Source: CAINDI01 sp037127585 (GTDB taxonomy: Bacteria; Verrucomicrobiota; Verrucomicrobiia; Palsa-1439). Taken from it: a DNA stretch of 64,000 nt. Under the pieces are notes generated by a model. That model ran no database searches. It was not told where the DNA came from and saw only the letters and a program-made list of their open reading frames with translations. The stretch's first letter is position 1. Each line of letters begins with the position of its first letter. The translations under genes were made by a program, and so were the position numbers. Location: the NCBI GenBank assembly GCA_037127585.1, contig JBAXYB010000001.1:1-64000 (forward strand), in the 5' to 3' direction. This document shows positions 17,962 through 26,131 of the stretch, one piece after another.

Positions 17962-20900
17962 ATGTCACCAAACGCTTGTTTTGTCTTGCGGATGCCACTG
18001 GCTAGAGCGTGGCGCTGGCTGTTGATGCTGGGGATCGCGCTGGTTGTCGCGAAGACTCCGGTCTGGGGCGGCGGCGGGCCGTGCGGGTATCTGGTGGTGT
18101 ACGACCCGACGGACACCAACTCGATAGCGGTGGCGAATTACTACCAGCAGGTGCGCCACGTTCCCGAAGCCAACATGGTCCCGTACGTTTTTCCGAATAC
18201 CGGTTTTTCTGATCGCCGAATCATGTCCACTGATGGGAGTTGGGCGTTCATCAGTACGTTAACGTCCATCGTCAATCAACGAGGAATGACCGGCCATTTC
18301 AATGGCATTGCCATGGCCGGAATATCGCCTGTGTGTGCGGGTGTATCAATGCACTCGATCCTGTTTGCATCGCCGAACTACGCCAGCACAAATTATCTTT
18401 CTTTGCCCGGTTTCTATAATGGGGCGTTTCGGCCCAACGGCGCCACCACCGAACTGCGCTCGGACTTGGTGCTGACGAATACGCGTTCGCCCTACTGGAG
18501 CAGTGGCTCGTATTCCGGTCAATACTGGGCCGTCTCATATGTCGGGTACACCGGCGCCGGCGGCAATTCGCCGCAGGATGTGTTCAATCTGTTGCAGCGG
18601 TCGAAGGCGGCGGATGGACATGGTCAAGGCGGGACAATCTATTGCCCGTACAGCGGCGATTCCGTGCGCTATCGGATCCGGGGCGGGACGTGGAGTGGCG
18701 TTGGGTCCGTGGTGGGCGAGATTGCCAAGGATGCCATTCCAGTCTGGAATTCGAATGGGATTGCGTATGTGCAATCGGCTCAACCCGACGCTTTTTGGAT
18801 ACAAAATGGCAGTATGACCAATGTCAGCGACAATGCCGGTGAGATTGTCGGGTACTCGCAAGTCGAATGGGGAAACAATAACAACACGTATTTACCCGGT
18901 GCCTTTGCCGATCATGCGACCAGCTATGCCGGCCAGATTGATTGGTGGCAAACGGGTAATCAAGGCACTTGCGCGCAGGAGATCCATAAAGGCCTCTATG
19001 GGAGCGCGGGCACGATTAATGAGCCGTATGCTCTGGCGGCGAAATTCCCCCATCCGAATCTTCACACGCATTTCCGCAACGGCGCGTCGCTGGCCGAGGC
19101 CGCTTGGGAGTCCATCCAGTATGCTGCGGAGATTGTTTTTGTGGGCGATCCCTTGCTGCAGCCGTATGCCACCTTCCCAACGGTCGCGGTGACCAGTCCG
19201 GCCGCCGATGGCACAACGGTGTCGAGCAATTTGGTCATCTCCGCCAACGCCACCGTCGGTGCCGTCACCAGCCCCACCACCATGATACCGACCGGTGTGG
19301 AGTCCAATCTGGACGTGGCCGTGGACGGTCATGTCGTCAACATCGGCCAGGGGGGCGAGACCATTGCGGTAACCCGCACCAATGGGGGGACGGGATTCAT
19401 CCTGGACACCACGACGCTCGCCGACGGCTGGCATGAGTTGCGCGTCATTGCTTACAACCGCAACGCGGTGCGCACCCAGGGCGAAGCGACCCGCACCATT
19501 TTCGTCAATAACCATGGCCAAAGCGTGGCACTGAGCGGGCCGGCCAGCGTGGATTACGCCGGCGGTACCGCCGGCTTCACCGCCACACCGGCGGGGCCCG
19601 GCACCGTGACCAACTTGACGCTGCAAGTCAATGGCCGGACCTTGGCGAGCCTGCCGGTTAGCGGCGGCACAACCAATCTACCGGCGGCCATGTTTGGGTA
19701 TCAAGGCACGACAACCGTGTATGCCGTTTCCTGGTTGAACAACGGCCAACAGGTTTGGAGCGCGCCCTGGAGTCTCAACGTGGCTTGGACGCCGAATGCA
19801 CCGGCCAGCGTGACCCTGACCTCCAATCGAACCGCGACCGTGAAATACTTTGCCAATACGCAAACGAATACTTTTTCCTGGGCGAACCCGCCGACGGCGA
19901 CGACAACCCTGACTAACAATCTGATCTTTAACACCAACAATCTGGCGGCGGTGCTTCCGACGGACTACTCGACACTGCCGGGCTATCAAGTGGACACGTA
20001 TTACTGGGCGGCCACGACGAACCTGTACGAATTTGCCCTCGGTGATGCGAATAATGCCTATACGCACACTTTGGGCAATATCACGATGTTGGTGGATGGA
20101 CAACCTGTGGGCATCATCGCGGGAACGACGGTGCCCGTCCGGCTGGCCACCGGTGCGCATACGCTGACGATGCGGTTTGCGGTGCTGACGAATTCGTTCT
20201 TCGGGCGGGTTTATGTGCGGGATATCGCTGAACAGCAGGTGGGCGGGAGCACCGTCTCCCAACTGTATGCCATCGTACCGCAAACCTGTCTCTTTACGGC
20301 CACCAATGCCACACCGCCGGCGATCACGGCGGGAACGGCCAGCCGGTTGAGCACCAACCAGGTCAGTCTTTCCGTGACGGCCACCACCGGGAACCCGGGG
20401 CCGCTGACGTACACCTGGACGAAAGCCGACGGACCGGTTGAGGGTGTTGTCGCGTTTGCACAAAACGGCACCGCCGCTGCCTTCACCAACACGGCAACGT
20501 TCGGGATGGCGGGCACCTACTTGTTACAAGTCGCCGTGAATGACGGCACGGCTGTGACGTTCGACCAGTTTTCAGTGAAAGTGACGACCAATCAACCGCC
20601 TTCCATCAGCAGCGCCTTAAGCGCGACCGGCTTGGTGAATCTGGCTTTCAGCTACACGATCACGGCCAGTAACAGCCCCACCCGCTTCGATGCTGTCGGA
20701 CTGCCGTCGGGCTTGAGTGTCAACACCAACAACGGCGTCATCGCCGGTATTCCTGTTGCCGCCGGGACGAACAATGTCACCATCAGCGCCACCAGTGATG
20801 ACGGCACGGACAGCAAGACCTTGGTGCTAATCATCAATCCGGCCGTGACGATCAGCACCACCAGTCCACTGTCAACTGGCACCGTGGCCTATGCCTACAG

Positions 20901-23900
20901 CCAGACCTTGGCGGCGACCGGCGGGGTCACGCCGTACACGTGGGGCATCGTCTCCGGGAGTTTGCCGGCGGGCTTGGGATTTGTCACCGCGACCGGCGCC
21001 ATCACCGGCACGCCGACCACGGTTGGGACCGCCAACTTCAATGTGAGGGTCGCGGACAGTGTTGGCGGTTCCGCGACGAACGCGTTTAGTTTGACCGTCG
21101 TGCCGACCCCGCCGCCGAGTATCACTACGACGAGTCCGCTGCCGAATGGCACGGTCGGCTGGGCCTACAACCAGACCTTGGTGGTGGCCGGCGGCATCGC
21201 GCCGTACACATGGGGCATCATCTCCGGGAGTTTGCCGGCGGGTTTGGGATTGGTCACCGCGACCGGCGCCATCACCGGCACGCCGACCACGGTTGGGACC
21301 GCCAACTTCAATGTGAGGGTCGCGGACAGTGTTGGCGGTTCTGCGACGAACGCGTTTAGTTTGACCGTCGTGCCAACCCCACCCCTGATGATCACCACCA
21401 CCAGTCCGCTGCCCGACGGTGCTCCGAATGCGTCCTACAATCTGACCTTGGCGGCGACCGGCGGGATCACGCCGTACACGTGGGGGATTGCCTCCGGGAG
21501 TTTGCCGGCCGGTTTAGGGTTGGTGCCCGGTACCGGCGCCATCACCGGCACGCCGACCACGGTTGGTAGCACCGCCTTCAATATCATGGTGACGGACAAT
21601 GTGGGGACCGTCGCGACGAACGCGTTCAACCTGACGATCAATCTGCTGGAGTTCTACTGGACCAATACCCAGGCTCGCGCGGATTTCACCAACCAATTCA
21701 ACGTCTGGCAGCCGGCCTTGCCTGGCCCGTCCGACGAAGTCAACTTCACGAACAACCTGACCTATACGGCAAATTTCACCAATAACGTCCAGGTCCAGAA
21801 CTTGAGTGCCTACTTCAATGCGACCAGCGGCACGGTGACGCAACAGTTCGCGAGCGGCGCCGTCTGGACAGTGGCTCACAGTTACGTGCTGAGCCAGAAC
21901 CCCGGTGCGGCGGCGACAGTCGTACTCGCTGGTGCGGGCACCGTCGCGGTGACCAACGGCGGTACCGCGCAACTGCTCGTCGGCCAGAGCGGGCGGGGCA
22001 CGCTGACGTTGAACGGGGGCAACCTGATTGTGGACCAGTTGTTCATGACCAACAACACGACCACGACGACCAACTCATTCCTCACCAGCACTAGCAGCGC
22101 CAACGTCACCATCAATAACGGCTCGACGTTCTACGTGAATAGCAACACGAAACTGAATATCAACGGCACGTGGCTGATGGCCGGGGGCCAGAATACCGTC
22201 AGCAACATGGTCACAGGGGCGACTCCATTCTATATTGGCGGCACGCTGGCGGTCACCGGTGCGAACACGGTGCTGAGCTACATCGGGCCTTTGGACAATT
22301 CGTCTACTCCCGGGGCTGGCGTCGGCGGGTTATTGGTGGTGAGTAACCAGGCGCGGGCGTTCTTCACCGGGGGCGGGGGGAATTTCGCCATTGCGCCAAA
22401 CGCGACGGTCACGGTGAATAATGCCTCCATGACGTTTTCCAATGAGATCGTGAAGGTCGGATTCAACACTGGCAATGGGTTACCCGACTCTCGAGGCACC
22501 CTCATCGTCACCAATCAGGGGTATTTGATTGCGGTGAGTGGGATCGACCTCGGGGGCAACAACAACGCTACTGTCAGCGGCAATCTGCTGCTTATCGCCG
22601 GCGGCGGGGTGGTTAGCAATTATGGCGCCCTCCGTGTCGCCGGACAAAACGCCAACCTCGAGGGGCTTAACTATGGTAACCACGTGGACATTACTTCGGG
22701 CGGCCAGATGATCAACACCAACACGGGCAACACCATTGGATACGTGAACTTCAGCACCGCAACCATCAGATCGAACAACTACCTGTGGGTGTCGGGGCAG
22801 ACCTCGACAGGTTTATTCTACCGGGACCTGACCGTTGGAAGTGATGGCTACAATTTCGGCCAAAAAGGCACATCGATAGGGAACTACCTACAGCTGGACA
22901 ACGGCGGCACCCTGATCGCCAGCAATCTGAGCGTGTCGGCGGGGCTAATCACCTCGAACAATTACATCCTCGTCAACGGCGGCAACCTGTACGTAACCAA
23001 CGCGCTGGGCAACGGCCGTCTGATGATCGGAGACCCCGGCAATGGCTCGACCGTGGACGGCGCCGGTACGGGCTGGCTGGTGATCAGCAATGGCGGGTTG
23101 GTGACGGTGGACAAACTGATTGTGACCAACACTCTCAGCACGGTCACCTTCACCGGCGGCACGCTGGCGCTGAACAAATCCATCTACCTCGGCAACGCGA
23201 TCACGGCCGGGGGCACGGTCAAGGGCAACGGCTACATCACCGGGATCACGAACATCACCGGCGCGCTCAGCCCCGGCTTCTCGGTCGGCGCGCTGACGTT
23301 CAGCAACGACCTGACCTTCGGCAGTAGCGCCGTAGCGCGCTACGACCTCGGCACCAACCAAGATCTGACTGTCGTGACCGGCACCTTGAACCTTGGCGGC
23401 ACGCTCGTCGTGACCGATGCCGGTGGTCTCACCACGGGCACCTACACATTGGTCAGCTACGGCGCGCTCGGCAGCCTGACCATGACCAATGACAACCCGT
23501 TGCCCGGCGGTTTGAGCGGCGTGATTTCCAACGATGCCGCGAACAACCGCGTCGTGCTCGTGGTGACCAGTGGGGCACCGCCTCCGCCAGCGGCCAACTT
23601 CACAGCGGCGCCGCTCAGCGGTGTTGAGCCGCTGACGGTGGTCTTTACCGATGTATCGACCGGCGGGACGCCTACGAGTTGGGTGTGGGATTTTGGGAAT
23701 GGCACGGCCAGTGCCTCGCATCCGACCAATACCTATTGGGCGGGCACATATCCAGTCAGTTTGACGGTGAGCAACGCGGGTGGCAGCAGCACGACCAACA
23801 AACTCAACTACATTACCGTGATCACCGCGGCGCAATCCTGGCAGAATTATTATGGCGTGGCACCGGACTCAGCCGATCCGTTGGGCAAGGGCATCAGCAA

Positions 23901-24237
23901 CACCAATCAGTTCCTGGCCGGTTTTGATCCGACCCACCCGGCGGCCTATCCCCACATCATCAGCCTCGCTGTTGTGGCCGGTACCAACATGGACATCACC
24001 TATCTCGGCGCTAACGGCGACACGAGCTATGTCGGCGGCCCGATTTCACGCACCAACGTGCTGGAGATCAGCGTCGGTGGGGCGAATGGCAGTTACACAA
24101 ACGCCTTCGTCAGTGCCGGAGTGACGAATATCCTGACTGGCGGGACCGGTTTGGGTGTCATCACGAACATGCTGGATGTCGGCGGGGCGACGAATAAACC
24201 GTCCCGGTTCTATCGCGTCCGCGTGGTGACGCCCTAA
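17962..24237 (+). CDS. Giant TIGR03790-type surface protein with Ig-like repeats, beta-helix region and PKD domain
   Basis: 2091 residues from ATG 17962 (AAGAAGG at 17945-17951 sets the start). A hydrophobic signal segment (LLMLGIALVV) is followed by a TIGR03790-like region (YLVVYDPTDTNSIAVANYYQ, HFNGIAMAG, and VFVGDPLLQPYA closing it near residue 400). Next come Ig-like domains. Three tandem 90-residue putative-Ig repeats (about 963-1230) each carry PYTWGI-x-SGSLPAGLG and GAITGTP. A beta-strand-repeat region (about 1230-1860) has LTLNGGNL units, a PKD domain follows at about 1876-1955 (VFTDVSTGGTPTSWVWDFGNG), and the C-terminal module ends FYRVRV. No PEP-CTERM anchor is present. Probably exported and surface-associated; the substrate is unknown. 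Confidence 0.75.
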   Translation: MSPNACFVLRMPLARAWRWLLMLGIALVVAKTPVWGGGGPCGYLVVYDPTDTNSIAVANYYQQVRHVPEANMVPYVFPNTGFSDRRIMSTDGSWAFISTLTSIVNQRGMTGHFNGIAMAGISPVCAGVSMHSILFASPNYASTNYLSLPGFYNGAFRPNGATTELRSDLVLTNTRSPYWSSGSYSGQYWAVSYVGYTGAGGNSPQDVFNLLQRSKAADGHGQGGTIYCPYSGDSVRYRIRGGTWSGVGSVVGEIAKDAIPVWNSNGIAYVQSAQPDAFWIQNGSMTNVSDNAGEIVGYSQVEWGNNNNTYLPGAFADHATSYAGQIDWWQTGNQGTCAQEIHKGLYGSAGTINEPYALAAKFPHPNLHTHFRNGASLAEAAWESIQYAAEIVFVGDPLLQPYATFPTVAVTSPAADGTTVSSNLVISANATVGAVTSPTTMIPTGVESNLDVAVDGHVVNIGQGGETIAVTRTNGGTGFILDTTTLADGWHELRVIAYNRNAVRTQGEATRTIFVNNHGQSVALSGPASVDYAGGTAGFTATPAGPGTVTNLTLQVNGRTLASLPVSGGTTNLPAAMFGYQGTTTVYAVSWLNNGQQVWSAPWSLNVAWTPNAPASVTLTSNRTATVKYFANTQTNTFSWANPPTATTTLTNNLIFNTNNLAAVLPTDYSTLPGYQVDTYYWAATTNLYEFALGDANNAYTHTLGNITMLVDGQPVGIIAGTTVPVRLATGAHTLTMRFAVLTNSFFGRVYVRDIAEQQVGGSTVSQLYAIVPQTCLFTATNATPPAITAGTASRLSTNQVSLSVTATTGNPGPLTYTWTKADGPVEGVVAFAQNGTAAAFTNTATFGMAGTYLLQVAVNDGTAVTFDQFSVKVTTNQPPSISSALSATGLVNLAFSYTITASNSPTRFDAVGLPSGLSVNTNNGVIAGIPVAAGTNNVTISATSDDGTDSKTLVLIINPAVTISTTSPLSTGTVAYAYSQTLAATGGVTPYTWGIVSGSLPAGLGFVTATGAITGTPTTVGTANFNVRVADSVGGSATNAFSLTVVPTPPPSITTTSPLPNGTVGWAYNQTLVVAGGIAPYTWGIISGSLPAGLGLVTATGAITGTPTTVGTANFNVRVADSVGGSATNAFSLTVVPTPPLMITTTSPLPDGAPNASYNLTLAATGGITPYTWGIASGSLPAGLGLVPGTGAITGTPTTVGSTAFNIMVTDNVGTVATNAFNLTINLLEFYWTNTQARADFTNQFNVWQPALPGPSDEVNFTNNLTYTANFTNNVQVQNLSAYFNATSGTVTQQFASGAVWTVAHSYVLSQNPGAAATVVLAGAGTVAVTNGGTAQLLVGQSGRGTLTLNGGNLIVDQLFMTNNTTTTTNSFLTSTSSANVTINNGSTFYVNSNTKLNINGTWLMAGGQNTVSNMVTGATPFYIGGTLAVTGANTVLSYIGPLDNSSTPGAGVGGLLVVSNQARAFFTGGGGNFAIAPNATVTVNNASMTFSNEIVKVGFNTGNGLPDSRGTLIVTNQGYLIAVSGIDLGGNNNATVSGNLLLIAGGGVVSNYGALRVAGQNANLEGLNYGNHVDITSGGQMINTNTGNTIGYVNFSTATIRSNNYLWVSGQTSTGLFYRDLTVGSDGYNFGQKGTSIGNYLQLDNGGTLIASNLSVSAGLITSNNYILVNGGNLYVTNALGNGRLMIGDPGNGSTVDGAGTGWLVISNGGLVTVDKLIVTNTLSTVTFTGGTLALNKSIYLGNAITAGGTVKGNGYITGITNITGALSPGFSVGALTFSNDLTFGSSAVARYDLGTNQDLTVVTGTLNLGGTLVVTDAGGLTTGTYTLVSYGALGSLTMTNDNPLPGGLSGVISNDAANNRVVLVVTSGAPPPPAANFTAAPLSGVEPLTVVFTDVSTGGTPTSWVWDFGNGTASASHPTNTYWAGTYPVSLTVSNAGGSSTTNKLNYITVITAAQSWQNYYGVAPDSADPLGKGISNTNQFLAGFDPTHPAAYPHIISLAVVAGTNMDITYLGANGDTSYVGGPISRTNVLEISVGGANGSYTNAFVSAGVTNILTGGTGLGVITNMLDVGGATNKPSRFYRVRVVTP
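20850..21650 (+). repeat. Three tandem ~270-bp repeats encoding putative Ig domains
   Basis: GCCGTACACxTGGGG recurs at 20931, 21201 and 21471, an exact 270-base period (90 codons). Copies one and two are almost identical over most of their length; the third is more diverged. The repeat stays in frame inside the giant gene. Confidence 0.85.
21985..22811 (+). repeat. Beta-strand module shared with 28856-29712 (copy 1)
   Basis: The segment from GGCCAGAGCGGGCGGGGC through GTGTCGGGGCAGACCTCGAC is nearly identical in DNA to 28856-29712 in the PEP-CTERM gene, with short diverged patches around 22110-22160, 22290-22310 and 22455-22490. Identity extends to silent positions, pointing to recent duplication or gene conversion. 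Confidence 0.8.
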
Positions 24238-24239
24238 TC

Positions 24240-24335
24240 ATGGGAGAAATTCTCGACGCGCTAGCGAAGGCGGACCCCAAGATGCCGGTGATCCTCTGCC
24301 ACATCACGCCGCGGTCAATGTTTTCGGCACGCTGA
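24240..24335 (+). pseudogene. Short SGNH-hydrolase-like remnant
   Basis: The frame from ATG 24240 reads GEILDALAKADPKMPVILCH, resembling an internal helix-strand segment of SGNH/GDSL esterases. It stops at 24335 without catalytic motifs. It is probably debris joined directly behind the giant gene. Confidence 0.3.
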
Positions 24336-24592
24336 ACGTTGACGGGGCAACCTTGGCGTTCAACGATCTCTCCGGCGGCAACCTCACGAACAGTGTGTAT
24401 GTCTCCGGCCAGTATGCCGGGACCTTGGGCGGGCAGTTCGCAGTGACGAACGGCCTCCCTGCCAACTACGCGTTCAACAGTGTCTACAACGACAACGAAC
24501 TGGCGCTGGAACTGATTCCAGAACCTTCGGCGTTGGTGTTGGCCGCGGTCGGACTGTTCGGTGTGGCACTGCTGCGGCGTCGCCGACGGTAA
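24305..24592 (+). pseudogene. Orphan PEP-CTERM C-terminal fragment
   Basis: In a different frame from the upstream giant gene, the sequence encodes NVFGTLNVDGATLAFNDL, a short beta region, and then a textbook PEP-CTERM sorting tail: IPEPS, a hydrophobic stretch (ALVLAAVGLFGVALL) and RRRRR. No start codon with a ribosome site or signal peptide precedes it. It is the 3-prime end of a lost exported protein, or an anchor separated from the giant gene by rearrangement. Confidence 0.65.
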
Positions 24593-24743
24593 GCGCGCGG
24601 TGAGAGATTGGCCGCGCACCCTCGGCCTTCACCAGTCGTGTCCGGTCGGAAACAGGGGTGTAAAGACTCGGGAGCCCCCCACAACTTTGCTTCATTAAAC
24701 ATTTGCTTGATTGATATCACTGAGTTAAAACACTGGTGACTTT

Positions 24744-25803
24744 ATGGCCACCCTGAAGGACATTGCGGGGGAGTTGAACGTTTCCACCGCCTTGGTTTCG
24801 AAGGTGCTCAATGACCGGATGGGCAATACCGGTGTCAGCGACCGGACGCGCCGGGCGATCATGGCCAAGGCCCAGGAACTGGATTACCGGCCGCACCCCT
24901 TGGCCGTGGCTTTGAAGGCCGGCAAACGCGGCGCCATCGGCGTGTTCCTGCACCCCTTTGGCGAGCCCGGCGCCGGCCTGACGGAAGCGCTGTTGGCGGG
25001 GATCGCCGACAGGCTCAATCAGCACGATCAGCGGATGTGGCTGACCTTCTATCAAACCGACCGCCAGTTTCTCCACTTCTGCTCGCACACCGTGGGGCAC
25101 TATGTCGATGGCTTGCTCGTGGCGGGCCCTGTCGCACCACACCCTTGCCGACCCGATTCGCCGCATCCAGAAGAGCGAGGTGCCGGTCGTCTCGGTCGTT
25201 TCCGGTCTGCTCAGCCAGCACATTCCAAACGTTTTCAGCGATGATCGACAGCAGACGTACCTGTCAACCAGTCACCTGATCGCCTGCGGTTGCCGGCGCA
25301 TTGCCCATATCCTTCCCACCCAGAACGAGTACGTGGCGGATCAGCGCTTTGAGGGGTACCGTCTTGCCCTGCGCGAGCACGGGCTGAAGTTCGATCAGGC
25401 TCTGGTGCATCAGACGAGTGGATTTCACCGTCAAAGCGGCCTGGACGCGGTGTGTAGCTGGATCCAACAAGGAGTCATGTTCGATGGTGTGGTGGCGCAG
25501 TCGGACCATCAGGCACTGGGCGTCCTCCAGGAATTGTTGCACCGCGACATCAAAGTCCCGGACGCCGTGCGCGTGATCGGCGTGGACGATTCGCCGTTGT
25601 GCGATGCCAGTCCGGTGCCGCTGAGTTCGGTGTCCCAGGAAATGACGGAGGTGGGCCGGCGAGCCGTGGATTTGTTGATGAAACAGATCGCCGGCGAGCC
25701 GGTCAAATCAGTTGTGGTGCCCCCGCGGTTGCATATTCGCACCTCCACGGGAGCCGAGCAGCCGGTTAGACAACTCAGCACGGCTGTCGTGGCGGCTCAG
25801 TGA
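24744..25803 (+). pseudogene. LacI-family transcriptional regulator, interrupted by a one-base frameshift
   Basis: Frame one gives the LacI HTH (TLKDIAGELNVSTALVSKVL) and hinge, up to HYVDGLLVAGP. The similarity then continues in the next frame from LSHHTLADPIRR through the periplasmic-binding-like effector domain (VPVVSVVSG, RRIAHI, GVVAQSDHQALGVL, VRVIGVDDSP, EVGRRAVDLL) to 25803. The shift lies at about 25120-25135 in GGGCCCTG; removing one C restores a continuous protein of about 352 residues. It is either a recent pseudogene or a sequence error. It lies about 1.2 kb from the 26001 palindrome and is the natural candidate for its repressor. Its own upstream region has an AT-rich TTAAACATTTGCTTGATTGA. 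Confidence 0.8.
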
Positions 25804-25963
25804 GCCGCACGCTGCTTTTCATGCTCCGCCATACCATTCCGTTGTGCGGTACCCACCTCCCGCTTTCAGTCGTAGCTGCAAGTGATAATCCAACAGAGCG
25901 TTAAAGTTGGTCGTAAGAAATCTTGGACGCCTCGTTTATTTTCCCATTTTTTATCTTTTCTTG

Positions 25964-25992
25964 TTGACGCGAGTCGGTCCAAGTCGTATTTT
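25964..25992 (+). promoter_or_regulatory. Sigma70-like promoter of the PEP-CTERM gene
   Basis: TTGACG (25964-25969) and TATTTT (25987-25992) are separated by exactly 17 bases. The predicted start of transcription falls at about 25999-26001, at the edge of the palindrome. The rest of 25804-26131 holds no gene. Confidence 0.6.
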
Positions 25993-26000
25993 ACTATTGT

Positions 26001-26012
26001 TCAAACGTTTGA
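26001..26012. promoter_or_regulatory. Perfect palindrome TCAAACGTTTGA at the transcription start (operator)
   Basis: Identical to the 16314 palindrome. It begins eight bases after the -10 box, so a bound repressor would block initiation. The nearest regulator gene is the LacI-type gene at 24744-25803. Confidence 0.65.
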
Positions 26013-26131
26013 TACTCCGAATTGATCGGAGATCGTGGTGAGGTTGAACAGCCTGAAGCAAAAGGAACATGGCGAGTGCGAAGCAAGACGATGTATCGCG
26101 CGAGAAAGATTCTAACTGGAGAGGTTCTATC

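Noticed and set aside
20850..21650. CRISPR-like repeat array
   Set aside because: The 270-base units are in-frame coding repeats without short spacers, so they are Ig-domain repeats.
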